Of a stretch of DNA of 64,000 bases, positions 12,111 through 26,500 are shown in pieces; position 1 is the stretch's first letter, and each line of letters opens with the position of its first letter. The notes under the pieces were generated by a model. The model was given only the letters and a program-made list of their open reading frames with translations. It was not told the DNA's origin and did not search any database. The stretch lies in NCBI GenBank assembly GCA_029204225.1, contig CM055099.1, forward strand, positions 60,609,919 to 60,673,918. Direction: 5' to 3'. Position numbers and translations under genes: made by a program. This DNA is from Diphasiastrum complanatum (lineage: Eukaryota; Streptophyta; Lycopodiopsida; Lycopodiales; Lycopodiaceae).

Positions 12111-14125
12111 TCATCTAATCAAGATGATCAAGCGTGGTATAGTGACTCGGGAGCCACAAGACACATGACATGTAACAAGAATTGGTTCAATAGCTTGAAA
12201 GTGTTGGATAATAGAACGTCCGTTTCACAAGCAAATGGCGATGTGTGCAAGATGAAGGGGATAGGCATTGTTTCAATCCAACTACCTGATGGAAAAAGCA
12301 GGATGATCAGGGACGTACTTTACGTACCAGGTTCAAAGAAAAATCTACTTTTTGTTGGAGTCATTACTGATCAAAAGTTGAAAGTAGAATTCGCCCATGA
12401 TCGTTGCTTTGTGAAAGATGTGAACCAGAAGTTCAAAGTTATTACGGATGGAGTAAGAGAGCCCAATACAAAATTGTAGAGGTTGAATGCTACAATAAAG
12501 GGGCAACATGGACTTGTATCATCCATTCTATCGCAAACTGAGCTGTGGCATAAGAGGCTTGGTCACTTGAACCTGGGAAGCCTCAGTTTGATGAGAAAAT
12601 TAGAGATGGTAACAGGATTGCCTACCATAGAAGATCACTTGAAATCAATGTGCGAATCTTTTGTATAAAGAAGTTCAATAAAGGGGGTGTTGCAAGAGCA
12701 AAGAACATCCTGGATTTAATCTACACAGATTTATGCGGGCCTATGAGGAACATGTCCTTAGGTAAAGCCTTCTATTTCATGACCTTTATTGATGATATGT
12801 CATGTAAGACGTGGATCTACTTCTTGAAGAAGAAATCAGATGCATTTGACAACTTCAAGAGCTTCAAAGATCAAACAAGTAGGAAGATCAAAGACCTAAG
12901 ATCAGATTGTGGAGGTGAGTACAAGTATAATGACTTCAATGATTTTTGTGATCAATGTGGGATTAAAAGACAATTTAAGCAAGCTCATAATCCTGCTCTC
13001 AATGGTCTAGTTGAGCACAAGAATCGTACGATTGTGAAAAGTGTCAGATCGATGCTAGCTGAGATGAAACTACCAAAAGATTTTTGGTCAGAAGCATGCA
13101 GTATGGCAGTCTATCTTCAAAATAGAAGTCCTACCATTTTCATACCAAAGATAACACCTGAGGAAGCATTCATGAAGAAGAAGGAAAAGGTGAACCACTT
13201 GCAAATCTTTGGATGTAAGGCCTTTGTACACGTTCCTAAGGAAGAGAGACGTAAACTTGATATAAAAGCTATCAAGTGCATATTCCTAGGATATGATGAT
13301 CGTGTGAAAGGCTATAGATGTTTATCCAGTGTAAAACAAAATCCATGTAAGTCATGATGTTATCTTTGATGAATCCAATATGTATGAAGACGAGGATGCT
13401 AAGAAGATAGATACATCCAGTGAGAAAGATGGTATAGTGAGGATACCATTTGATGCTGATCCATTCATTGACCTTCCAAGTGATAAAAAAGATGATACAT
13501 CTCAAGATACTACTACTCAACCTCAAGAGACAGGTTGGAGAGGTAGGGACAAACCTTTTGGTGCAAGAAGGATTGAAGTTGCAGGTGACAAACGCAAAGA
13601 GAAGGATGTACCGTGGGATACATTTTCACCAAGAAGCCGATCACCTAACATGAAGCTCCCTAAGTGGTTTGAGAGATTGTTGGAGAGCCACGACATGGAT
13701 GACTTTCCAGGATCATCTAGCCAGGGAGAGCTACGAAGATCAACAAGAGAGAAGACAACCTGAAAGGTATGAAGCAAATTATACTCTCATATCTAGCATT
13801 ATTGAAAGCAAAGAACCTTCGACTTATGGTGAAGTGAAGGATGATGACATTTGGGTCAAGGCCATGGGAGAGGAGATGGAGTCAATTGCTAAGCATAACA
13901 CATGGGACTTAGCAGAACTACCAGTTGGCAAGAAACCCATTGGTTGCAAATGGGTATATAGAACTAAGTACCATGTAGATGGAAGTATAGCAAAGCATAA
14001 GGCAAGATTGGTGATCAAAGGGTATGCACAAAGTAAAGGCATTGACTATGAGGAGACCTTTGCGCTAGTATGTAAGTGGAATACTCCACGTCTACTTGTT
14101 GCTTTAGCTTCACATTTTGGTTGGC
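12111..14125 (+). pseudogene. Copia pol, 5' part: protease, integrase, start of RT
   Basis: Continues directly from gag. The protease motif DSGATRHMT is near 12147-12173. The GAG-pre-integrase block (LWHKRLGHLNLGSL) is near 12540. The integrase core carries D in YTDLCGP (about 12725), D in LRSDCGGEY (about 12900) and E in GLVEHKNRT (about 13010), where NGVAERKNR is usual. An RT start (GCKWVYRTKYHVDGSIAKHK, DYEETFALV) follows near 13945-14070. Lesions are a TAG at 12477-12479, a frameshift near 12655, another between about 13340 and 13380, and one near 13670-13760. The element is dead. The RT stops at 14125 because another LTR element is inserted there; the reading frame resumes at 19385. Confidence 0.9.
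14121..14125. repeat. Target-site duplication, left copy (TTGGC)
   Basis: TTGGC immediately precedes the LTR start and is repeated immediately after the 3' LTR at 19380-19384. A 5-bp duplication is the normal footprint of LTR-element integration. Removing the element and one copy restores an uninterrupted Copia RT reading frame across the site. Confidence 0.95.
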
Positions 14126-15045
14126 TGTTGTAAAGCTGACTTGGGTGCACCCAGCGTGCCCTGTAAGACTCAAAGGGGTGACACTCCCTAAGGTCCCAGA
14201 GCAAGTTAGAATGTCAAGGACTGAGCCTCCGACCTGTGGTGAGCCAGTCAAGTAGTCACAAAGTCATGAGCTAGCTCTGGAGCTCGAGTCATGGCCTAGT
14301 CAGGAAAGCAGGTTGATTCGGCCGCCGGGACGGCTCCCGGGACCCATGTCCGGGAGCCAGACTGATTCTGCCAGGCTTGCCAGGCTTAATCAGCAAAATA
14401 AAAACTAAGTCCTAAAAAGCGTGCTTTACCAGAAAGCACTATGTTTCAAACCAGAGGGGGTGCGCCGAATCACAGCAGAACTATAGGGGGAGTCCGGCAG
14501 ACAGAAACTTGGGCGGCTCAACCAGCGCCAGGAATCCAGTCGCCAGGTCTCAGCTCCCTCTACCAGCACGAGCCAGGCACAATGCCCAGCACGTGTTGGT
14601 GGCCCCGAGACCGGTCAGTCTATGTATGAATGTAACCTCTTCCAAATCTAATAAAGTTGATCCTTGGGGATGATTACCATTTCGGTTTCGCCTCCGGGAC
14701 TGGTCCAAGTGGAAGGACCCTTACTACAACCTTTTTGCGTCGCTGGCGCCTAAGGGTCCCTGTCATCGACATGGGGCTTGCCGCTATGCCAATTGGTCAG
14801 TTTGGCGACCACTATGCCTTGGGTTTCATGTGTGGCTTGTCTTTGCCTTTGGTTACCTTTTGGGGACGGATTCTGAGTTGGCTTTCGGGTTGGTTGGGAT
14901 TCCAGTTTTCTTAAGTCTGAATGGTTAAGCTTGTTACGATTCTGAGTTGGCTTTTACGTAAGTGCGAGATGGATGAATGTTAGACTTAAGCGCGTGTTGG
15001 GGAAACCGCTCAAGTCCCAGCGCCCTTTGAGGCGCCGGCGCAACA
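14126..15045 (+). repeat. 5' LTR, copy 1
   Basis: 920 bp, TGTTG...CAACA. Contains a perfect 9-bp hairpin (GGCTCCCGG at 14332-14340 with CCGGGAGCC at 14350-14358) and an AATAAA-like word near 14649 that could act in polyadenylation. Short frames inside the LTR recur in every LTR copy only because the DNA is the same. Confidence 0.95.
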
Positions 15046-15047
15046 TG

Positions 15048-15059
15048 TGGTATCAGAGC
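15048..15059 (+). other. Primer-binding site (initiator tRNA-Met), copy 1
   Basis: TGGTATCAGAGC, two bases after the 5' LTR. It is complementary to the 3' end of plant initiator tRNA-Met and is the expected start of minus-strand DNA synthesis. Confidence 0.95.
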
Positions 15060-15130
15060 CGACTAGCCGGTCAGCTACGCAAGTCTCACAGGGATGGCCA
15101 CGTTTTTGGGATTTGTCAGGACAACCGTTG

Positions 15131-15530
15131 CGCAAGGTGCTGCCCACAGTGTAAGCACGGGTGCGTCCACGGTCGGGGTGGTCGGCAGAACGGGGGACTT
15201 GATGAGTCAAAGTGCTGCCCTCGAGGTGTAAGCACGGTCAGTTCTCGCGGTTCGGGCCTGGCGCTGTCTGCACGTAGGACGGATGAGGCAAAGTGCTGCC
15301 TAGGTAGGTGAAAGCACGGTCTGTACCTTGTGGGGTGCGGGGCGACATATTCGAACTGTACGGGTTAACCATTGATACAGAGATGCTGCTCGAATTCGGG
15401 TGTAAAGCACGGGTGGTTAGCTGCCGGTGCGGGATAGCTGCCGATCGTTTAGCTATAAGGGCTATCGACCAAAAAGTGGTGGGGCGTGACTGAGGCAATG
15501 TGCTGCTTAATGGTGAAAGCACGGATGGTT
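15131..15530 (+). repeat. Array of five leader stem-loops, copy 1
   Basis: Five repeats of a module RTGCTGCY...GTGWAAGCACGG lie between the primer site and gag, at about 15136-15160, 15211-15237, 15291-15319, 15383-15411 and 15499-15524. In each one GTGCT (ATGCT in the fourth) can pair with AGCAC across a loop of 12-18 nt. The outer GAKGAGKCAA...CACGG context is also partly conserved. In a retroelement RNA this position is where packaging, dimerisation or translation-control structures sit. The function is inferred. Confidence 0.75.
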
Positions 15531-15878
15531 GGATGGATGTTTCCCCGTGGGCTAATTCTGTGATAGATTTGTGTGGGCGCGGCTAGGCAAAGGTCCTACG
15601 TCCGGTCTCAGGGGGGGTTTGTGGCTTGAGAGGGATCCTCTATGTTTGCTTTGGTTGGTATGTTCCGTTTGTCGTGTGCTTGCTTGGACACAAATGACCT
15701 GGTTCCTACTTGGCTCTCAGGTGATGTGGGCGTGCTAAGTTTGAGGAAGGGATATTTTCATTGAAGCTGATTTAATAAAGAAGAAAAGAGAGCTGTGGGG
15801 CCCGGCTGACAGAAGGGAGAGCTTCAAATATAAAAAGGATTGAGGCGATAATCTGTTGGAAGTACACCTCTGACTATA

Positions 15879-18092
15879 ATGGAGGACCATCTTGAAGAGT
15901 TACGAGCACTGACGGACGGAGAAGAGCTGACTCGAGAATACAGCTCTCGCATGCATCGAGATGGCACCAGGTCCAAGTCGAGAAAGAAAGAGCGTATGCA
16001 CTCCACAGTGGCGCCCCTCCATGAAGAGATGGGTGGCCCTTCTGAACCTACACCAAGAGATGAACCCTTGCCAGAGGCACAACAGGACCTCTTTGAAGTG
16101 AAGATGCGGCAATACTTATCAAGCGCAATGACGGCTATGCTTAGCGAGGTGAAGAAGGATAGAGAAACCGAAAGGAAAGAATGGCAAACATCCTTGCGAG
16201 CCATGAATCTTACCCAAATTAACCTTGCTAGAGAAATGAGAGACGGGCTAACACAGCTCGAAGCCAGGTTTGAAGAGTTGGAAGCAACTAGGGAGAATGC
16301 AGTGGCGCCTCCTCCACAGATACCAAGAGAACCACGAGCGCGAACCACGGAGGGCCCAAGAAAGACTGCCAAAGTGAAAGCACCACCTACTTTCAAAGGA
16401 GAGCGTGATATTCGAGTTGTGGAAGATTGGTTGTTTCACATGGACCATTACTTCCGTCTAATGAACACTCCTGAGGAAGAAAGAACTGACTTGGCATTAG
16501 CATATTTTGAGGGCTACACTACAAATTGGTACCGGATGGCAGGAATGCATTTTCAAACATGGGACGCATTCAAAGCCGCGTTACGAGAGGAGTTCATACC
16601 GAAGGATTCACACATGAGATTGAGGACAGAATTATCGGGGCTCAAACAGAAAGGGTCATTGCGAGAGTACCTCAATAGATTCAGACAGAGTGTATGGGTT
16701 ATTGAAGATATGTCCGAGGCGGACAAAACTCATTACCTATTGTCTGGAATGCAATCCTGGACCCGACGTGCGATAGACAGCTACATGCCCCATGATTTCA
16801 ATTCAACTATTCGAGCGGCTGAAATGGTTTGTGATTATGAGAGCACATTGGCACCAGCTGCTCCCGCAACCTCAACAAGAGTATTTAGTGGATCCAGACC
16901 GAGTCCGAGCTTCTTTTCAAGAGGGGACTCAGCTCCAAATGGCAACCAAGCCTCGAGTAGCGTGAATAAATTCCCAACAAAAACAGGGTTTGGCAACCAA
17001 GGCAACAATGGAGGGAACATGTTCCAGAGAAGAAACAATGTTGGATCTTCGACTAGTCACAGCAACAGCTCACCAACAGTGGGCAGTTCCATGCGTTGCT
17101 TCAACTGTCATCAGCAAGGTCACTCTTGGAGATCATGCCCCAAACCATTGAATAAGCAAATCATGGCTGCCATTGAAGGATTTGATAGGATGGAGAGAGA
17201 GGCATTTGATCAAGAAGATGGTGAACAAGATGATGAAGAGGACCCAGAAACGGATTTGACGGAGTCTGACCTGAATGCCTTGCAACAGATAGGGGCACTT
17301 GCGGCTTATCGTGAACATCTTATGGCGACTCCTGCGAGAGGATCCAAGTTATTGTACCTGAAAGGCTGTATTCAAGGCAGGATCATTTACTTCATGGTAG
17401 ACCTGGGGGCGTCTCATAACTACTTGTCAGAAAAACTGACAGGAGAATTGGACATCCAATGTGAAGAAAATGTGACTCCTATTTGTGTGGAGACCGCGAA
17501 AGGTACAATGACCACTTGTAGATTGGCAACCAACTTACCAATCTCTCTGGGAGCCTGGAAGAATCGACTAACGTTCACAATCTTGAAGATGGATGCCTTC
17601 GACGCTATTTTGGGATTAAGTTGGTTTAACGAACATGTGGTGGCCTTCTTGGCAAAAGGGGTTAACCTTGTGTTATTATATAATGGCAGGAGACCTTGTG
17701 TCGTCAGAGCTGTGCCAGGGGACCAACTAGAAAAGAACGACACAAATGAACCTGAGCCAACCATTCCTCCCAATCTCATTCACCTATTTAACGAAGGACA
17801 ACCAACAGTGACAGACCAGCTGGCACGGGAACAAATGGAGCCAAAATTGCCTATAGTCTCTACACCAAAGGTGAATTCAAGTGCCGATGCAGAGCTCAAG
17901 GAGCTCACCTTGTGTGACCAAGCGAAAACTCATCTTCTTAATGAAAGACATCCAACAGTGACAAACCAGTTGACGCGAGGTCAAATGGAGCCAACATTGC
18001 CTGCAGTTTCTACGTCAAAGGTGAATCTAAGTGCCGATGCAGAGCTCAAGGAGCTCAACCTGGACGACCAAACGAAATATCTAAAGTCCTAG
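15879..18092 (+). CDS. Gypsy-type Gag-protease polyprotein, copy 1
   Basis: 737 codons, intact. Residues 1-150 are charged, with a likely helical/coiled stretch (about 70-145). Residues about 165-325 form the Retrotrans_gag-like capsid domain (WLFHMDHYFRLMNT, YFEGYTTNWYRM, LREYLNRFRQ). After a Ser/Asn-rich linker comes one CCHC knuckle (C407, C410, H415, C420). A retropepsin-like domain follows, with VDLGASHNYLS at 507-517 and ILGLSWF at 577-583. The usual D-S/T-G is D-L-G (508-510), so cleavage activity is doubtful. The C-terminus is two tandem 50-residue repeats (635-684, 685-734), after which the frame ends where RT would be expected. A TATAAAAAG-like word lies about 50 bp upstream of the ATG. 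Confidence 0.93.
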   Translation: MEDHLEELRALTDGEELTREYSSRMHRDGTRSKSRKKERMHSTVAPLHEEMGGPSEPTPRDEPLPEAQQDLFEVKMRQYLSSAMTAMLSEVKKDRETERKEWQTSLRAMNLTQINLAREMRDGLTQLEARFEELEATRENAVAPPPQIPREPRARTTEGPRKTAKVKAPPTFKGERDIRVVEDWLFHMDHYFRLMNTPEEERTDLALAYFEGYTTNWYRMAGMHFQTWDAFKAALREEFIPKDSHMRLRTELSGLKQKGSLREYLNRFRQSVWVIEDMSEADKTHYLLSGMQSWTRRAIDSYMPHDFNSTIRAAEMVCDYESTLAPAAPATSTRVFSGSRPSPSFFSRGDSAPNGNQASSSVNKFPTKTGFGNQGNNGGNMFQRRNNVGSSTSHSNSSPTVGSSMRCFNCHQQGHSWRSCPKPLNKQIMAAIEGFDRMEREAFDQEDGEQDDEEDPETDLTESDLNALQQIGALAAYREHLMATPARGSKLLYLKGCIQGRIIYFMVDLGASHNYLSEKLTGELDIQCEENVTPICVETAKGTMTTCRLATNLPISLGAWKNRLTFTILKMDAFDAILGLSWFNEHVVAFLAKGVNLVLLYNGRRPCVVRAVPGDQLEKNDTNEPEPTIPPNLIHLFNEGQPTVTDQLAREQMEPKLPIVSTPKVNSSADAELKELTLCDQAKTHLLNERHPTVTNQLTRGQMEPTLPAVSTSKVNLSADAELKELNLDDQTKYLKS

Positions 18093-18459
18093 GGGACTCA
18101 TCCAGATGTGCGACCACAACGACATATCTGAGGCTTAAGGGAGCCGTGAGTACCTTTTTCTTTCATGCTAATAAAGTAAGCCGCATTTCTCATTGAGGAG
18201 TGAGCTTCAGTTTGATGTCTAAGTGCAGCAGCTTCACACAGGTTTTACGTAAGTGAACTAGATCCACACTTTTCCTGTGCTGGGTGTAAAACACAATATC
18301 ATTACTCTGCTTTACAGTTGGTTTTCTTTGGCCGGTGAATCAAGCCCGTGCCCTTGTATATGTGACTAAAGTCTGGCCGGTGAATTAAGCCCGTGCCATG
18401 AGTCTTAGGTTCTAGTTTGGCCCTGATGAGGACATCAGCTTTCTCAAACGAGGGGAGGA
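18093..18459 (+). other. 3' untranslated part of element copy 1, with polypurine tract
   Basis: Non-coding. It holds a direct repeat (GGCCGGTGAATYAAGCCCGT, at about 18330 and 18375) and ends in the purine tract AGGGGAGGA (18451-18459) abutting the 3' LTR, the plus-strand primer of reverse transcription. Confidence 0.85.
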
Positions 18460-19379
18460 TGTTGTAAAGCTGACTTGGGTGCACCCAGCGTGCCCTGTAA
18501 GACTCAAAGGGGTGACACTCCCTAAGGTCCCAGAGCAAGTTAGAATGTCAAGGACTGAGCCTCCGACCTGTGGTGAGCCAGTCAAGTAGTCACAAAGTCA
18601 TGAGCTAGCTCTGGAGCTCGAGTCATGGCCTAGTCAGGAAAGCAGGTTGATTCGGCCGCCGGGACGGCTCCCGGGACCCATGTCCGGGAGCCAGACTGAT
18701 TCTGCCAGGCTTGCCAGGCTTAATCAGCAAAATAAAAACTAAGTCCTAAAAAGCGTGCTTTACCAGAAAGCACTATGTTTCAAACCAGAGGGGGTGCGCC
18801 GAATCACAGCAGAACTATAGGGGGAGTCCGGCAGACAGAAACTTGGGCGGCTCAACCAGCGCCAGGAATCCAGTCGCCAGGTCTCAGCTCCCTCTACCAG
18901 CACGAGCCAGGCACAATGCCCAGCACGTGTTGGTGGCCCCGAGACCGGTCAGTCTATGTATGAATGTAACCTCTTCCAAATCTAATAAAGTTGATCCTTG
19001 GGGATGATTACCATTTCGGTTTCGCCTCCGGGACTGGTCCAAGTGGAAGGACCCTTACTACAACCTTTTTGCGTCGCTGGCGCCTAAGGGTCCCTGTCAT
19101 CGACATGGGGCTTGCCGCTATGCCAATTGGTCAGTTTGGCGACCACTATGCCTTGGGTTTCATGTGTGGCTTGTCTTTGCCTTTGGTTACCTTTTGGGGA
19201 CGGATTCTGAGTTGGCTTTCGGGTTGGTTGGGATTCCAGTTTTCTTAAGTCTGAATGGTTAAGCTTGTTACGATTCTGAGTTGGCTTTTACGTAAGTGCG
19301 AGATGGATGAATGTTAGACTTAAGCGCGTGTTGGGGAAACCGCTCAAGTCCCAGCGCCCTTTGAGGCGCCGGCGCAACA
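18460..19379 (+). repeat. 3' LTR, copy 1
   Basis: 920 bp, no difference noticed from the 5' LTR. It ends in CAACA directly before the right TSD copy TTGGC (19380-19384). Confidence 0.95.
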
Positions 19380-19384
19380 TTGGC
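19380..19384. repeat. Target-site duplication, right copy (TTGGC)
   Basis: Second copy of the 5-bp duplication described at 14121-14125. Confidence 0.95.
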
Positions 19385-19640
19385 CTTTGCATCAGATGGA
19401 TGTGAAATTTGCTTTTCTAAATGGTGAGTTCGAAGAAGAGGTGTTCATGGATCAACCTGAAGGCTTTGTAACGAAGGGATAGGAAAATAAAGTATGTCAC
19501 TTGAAGAAAGCGCTTTATGGTCTTAAACAGGGACCACGTGCGTGGTATAGCAAGATTGATACCTACTTTCGTTCAAAGGGGATGGTGAGAACACACTCTG
19601 ATCCAAATCTATATGTCTTATGCTTTGATGGTAATTAGTT
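19385..19640 (+). pseudogene. Copia RT continued, truncated
   Basis: Resumes the RT interrupted at 14125: [44 protein letters not shown]. An in-frame TAG lies near 19480. The homology stops at about 19635, before the YVDD catalytic motif, RNase H and 3' LTR, so the host Copia copy is 3' truncated. This happened independently of the nested insertion. Confidence 0.9.
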
Positions 19641-19930
19641 GATAAGGATCAGTTGGCCTCGCCACGAGGCAAGTCGACGGGACACGCGTCCCGCCAAAAG
19701 CAACCTGGGTCATGCACGGGTTGCCTGAGTAAACAACTATATGTACATTATAATTTCATTTTGAGAAATACAGTTGCTATGTGAGCTTGTTGTGGAGAGT
19801 GTTTTTCTGTCTATGTTACTGTGTAGCATGATCTGTCTTCCTGTGCAAAGCAAATTCTAAGTCTAATATGGTCCTCTATATCTAGGGGACAATTAATAAT
19901 GCTTGTCGGTACACATTACACTCGAATCCA
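19641..19930. other. Unassigned segment, possibly an LTR
   Basis: Contains two short GC-rich hairpins (GCCTCGCCACGAGGC and GGGACACGCGTCCC near 19658-19693) and then AT-rich sequence. It may be the LTR or 3' end of the Gypsy relic to its right. No frame or firm boundary. Confidence 0.3.
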
Positions 19931-20250
19931 TCAGGATTCACAAAAAGACCCAATCCCCCATTTGGAAGTCTCTCGGTGACCTTTTCAGACTTGCATAAAG
20001 TCGGTCCCCATCCCGAGTACTCAAGACATTCTCATGTGCAATTTGTAGCATTTCCTGCATATTATGTAGGAAATCCGCTACTTTCTGAAACTTGATCTGA
20101 CCAAGTCTCAACCGCAATGGGTGATCTAGGCTCAAATTTGTACATAAGCATAAACGAGCTATAACTGGTAGCCAAATGCTTACTATACCCCAATCTCCAT
20201 CAAGGATAACTTCCTCTCTGAGGAGATTGCTAAGAAAATATGAATACATA
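19931..20250 (-). pseudogene. Ty3/Gypsy integrase C-terminal fragment
   Basis: A minus-strand frame of about 103 codons matches the tail of Gypsy integrases: a hydrophilic helix with VADFLHNMQEMLQIAHENV, a basic segment, then FQMGDWVFL, the start of the GDxVxL barrel domain. The catalytic core is absent. The element to which it belonged is not visible. Confidence 0.65.
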
Positions 20251-23866
<3,616 letters not shown>

Positions 23867-24750
23867 ATGGCAGACAATAATGCAAATGCAGCTCTTGATG
23901 GTCAGGTGCCAATGCCTACCTATCTGCAAATTTGTCAGTCATTAAGTCAAGCGCTTAATGAAATAAACAACAGGAACACTTTACATGATCAACAAATGGA
24001 AGTACTGTTAAATCAAGTGAGAGCTTAGTCTGTTCCAAATTTGGGCTTTCAGCCTTAACCATTTTCGGGGGAGAAGAAAGAGAAGAAGCTTGAAATTGTG
24101 GATGACTGGTTAACCAAGTGGACCGGTTATTTTAATCTACACAAAATTCTTGAGGAGAAAAAGATAGAGAGTGTTACTTTGTTCTTCTGTGGTAAAGCTT
24201 CATCATGGTGGCATGATTTACAACCTAAACCTACCACATGGGACGAGTTTGTGGAGGTGTTCAGAAAGTTGTTTGTGGTTGTGGACGACTCGGATTTTTA
24301 CCAAAGATTTGTGAATTGCAAAATGGGTACTCGGAGTTTGGACTCGTACCTACAAGATGGGATCATCCAGACCCAGCCAGAAAAAAAGGAAAGAAAAGAG
24401 TTCATGGAAATAAGAATAAAAAATATTGCGACGAACTGGATCAAGCTGCATCTAAATTTAGACAAAAGAAAGAGCTGTCCCAAAAAAAGGCTAGAAGGAC
24501 CAATAATTGTTTCCATTGTGGTCAGCCTGGACACGTTATGAAATTTTGGCCAGAATGAAAGAAAGCTGTAGCTCAAGTGATTGAGATGCCAGAGACTCAG
24601 ACTCAAAACTGAAGCCAGTAACCATAGATATCGTGTATATCTAGCTTCAGGAGCGGAGTTGGAGACGTGGGATGTGAAAGTTCCAAGACTCCCTCTTTGG
24701 ATCCAGGACTATAGAGAGTTAATTGAAGAGGTGCATGGATCAATGGTCCA
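23867..24750 (+). pseudogene. Ty3/Gypsy gag and start of pol, degenerate
   Basis: Begins at an ATG (MADNNANAALDG). Capsid-like sequence follows (DDWLTKWTGYFNLHKIL, SSWWHDLQPKPTTWDEFVEVF), then a zinc knuckle CFHCGQPGHVMKFWPE in which the last Cys has become Trp. Early stops near 24028 and 24055 and a frameshift within 24240-24400 inactivate it. The segment 24640-24745 (SGAELETWDVKVPRL) resembles one at about 55517-55600 in the TBL intron, so the two Gypsy relics are related. It breaks off by 24750. Confidence 0.8.
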
Positions 24751-25195
24751 ATAGGATTAAGAGATGACAAAGTGTGATCCAATCATAATAAGCATAGTGG
24801 TAGCTTGTGGATCTACTAGTATCATTGTATTCCTCATTTTGGATCTAATTGATTTGGTGATTATATGGATTTTGAGTGTTATTGGATTTCTAGCTTTCTC
24901 TCTCTACTTGAGAGCTCATGATGGTTTTTCTCTCTCTACTCGAGGAGAGTAGCTTGTTTTTACTTAAAATAATTTTTTAATACTTCTCACACGTGTGAGT
25001 GAGAGTTAGAAGTGATTGAATGCATGTAGTAGTGTGTTTTTGCCATAAGATCTAAGATTGATCTTGAATCTCAATCTAATCTTAACCTTGGTGCATATAC
25101 ACAAATTAGGAGATCACAAGTACATGTGGTGGACAATCCACACGTGTGAAATCAACACTCGTGTGAAATCAACACTGCATACGTGGCAAAAGCCT
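24751..25195. other. Spacer, no gene seen
   Basis: AT-rich. Several ACACGTGTGA-type words occur near 24990 and 25140-25165. Confidence 0.4.
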
Positions 25196-26090
25196 ACCAA
25201 TGAACTCTGTGACTCGTTCTTCCAGCGTTCATCTCCCTCTCCCTTCATCTCCCTCTCCCTGCAAATTTACTTGTCTACCCTTCCTGGCCACGCCCTCTCT
25301 ACTTCCCTGCCTGGTCCATGACTTGCTGACCATCCCTGCCTACTGCCAGACCCTCGCTGCCTGGCCACGCCCTCTCTCCATTTGTGCTCAGCCTCTGCCT
25401 CATCTCCTATCTGCCCCGCGACCTGTCCATTCACCTGAAACGCTGCCTTGCCCTACTGCCCATTCTTTGTTAGCAGCCACTTCATTTACTCCCTGTCTGC
25501 AGGATTGACCTGATCGTAACCCTGTCTGTGGCCCTCTGCTGGTTGCTTGTTGTGGCCCGCTCCCTACCTTCCTTATTTACGCCCTCATCCGCTGTCCATC
25601 GTTGCCCTGGTATCCAAACCCGCAGCGACCCTGTGGGTGATGGATCTGCCTGTGGCAGCCCTTCACGAGTTGCCTTCTTGCCTGTGTCTAACCACCTGTA
25701 CCTCTGAATCCGCTCCCTCCACCTGTGGATCCGTGCTACAAAAACCTAATTTGCAGCCGCAGTCCCGCCCTCTACCCTCGCTTGCTTGCTCGCGATTCGC
25801 TGCCCTACTCATGGTCTCTGAACACGACCTCCTTTCTTGCTGCCAGCGGTCCTTACTTCACCTGCCAATTTACTGCCTTCGTATAGTGTAGATTTGTGTT
25901 ATTCCACCTGCGGACCCCGGGCCCCTTTATCACAAACCCTGCCCTACGGGAAAAGAAGACCGGGCCATCTGAAGCCCGATCTCTACCTATTTGTGGCCAC
26001 CTCATTCGCCATCTGTAGTTTTACTTTGCCTATAGATTTACTTAAATCCTTACTTGGGAAGACCTCTTACCTGTGGCACATCTCATAACT
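25196..26090 (+). other. Pyrimidine-rich island
   Basis: About 900 bp strongly enriched in C and T on the plus strand (CCCTCTCC, CTGCCT and CCTGGCCACG recur), unlike both sides. The word CTGGCCACGCCCTCTCT is repeated at about 25283 and 25361. Frames here encode Ser/Pro/Leu-rich peptides because of composition, not selection. It may be an LTR or decayed repeat; no boundary was found. Confidence 0.45.
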
Positions 26091-26500
26091 CTAGCCTTGC
26101 CTACATTTGGTTGGTTTGAAAGGGATTTAATAACCCATGTATATTTGTTGCAAGGGACTTTCTTTGCCAATTGTTGAAATGCAAGGCATTTGTTTGACGA
26201 GTTAAAAATTCCCAATATTTATAAAGGCAATGTTGTTGCTCTAGCTCATACATGAGTCAGGCTTGTACATCTCATCGGTATCTCAAAAGCCAGAGCTTAC
26301 ATGCGTGATCTATTGTACATTTCAAAGTTCCTTGGGCTATCTGAAAATTGTCGATAGACCATTAGAAAATTTCCTAATCGATTGCCATTAAAAGTGCCTG
26401 TGGTCATGAACGCCCTTATTTTTTACTCCATACCCAATGGAGCTTGAGCTGTAATTGTGGTATAGACCGACTTCTGTTAGCATTTCCCTATATTGGCAGT
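26091..26500. other. Spacer, no gene seen
   Basis: AT-rich, no recognised feature. It lies downstream (minus-strand sense) of the unknown frame at 26501-27145. Confidence 0.4.

Larger units (their letters stand above)
14126..19379 (+). mobile_element. Young non-autonomous Gypsy-type LTR element, copy 1 (gag-protease only)
   Basis: Complete LTR element of 5,254 bp with 920-bp LTRs (14126-15045 and 18460-19379), TGTTG...CAACA ends, a 5-bp TSD, a tRNA-Met primer site, a purine tract and a single 737-codon gag-protease frame. The two LTRs appear identical by eye and a second copy 27,259 bp downstream appears identical over its whole length, so insertion was very recent. No RT, RNase H or integrase sequence exists in the 3.4-kb interior, so it must be mobilised by a related autonomous element. 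This matches the known class of non-autonomous elements that keep Gag (TR-GAG type). The gag and protease are Ty3/Gypsy-like. Confidence 0.95.

Noticed and set aside
14441-14914. Two short frames (62 and 85 codons) found in all four complete LTRs
   Set aside because: They recur only because the LTRs appear identical; no motif, and the position spans the likely promoter/R region.
15824-16396. 190-codon minus-strand frame opposite gag (and its twin at 43083-43655)
   Set aside because: Antisense shadow of the gag coding sequence with composition-driven Ser/Arg content.
24098-24606. Minus-strand 102-codon frame over the Gypsy gag
   Set aside because: Shadow of the gag pseudogene.
25200-25891. 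Plus-strand frames of 102 and 114 codons rich in Pro/Ser/Leu
   Set aside because: Explained by C/T-rich composition; no start context, splice sites or motifs.
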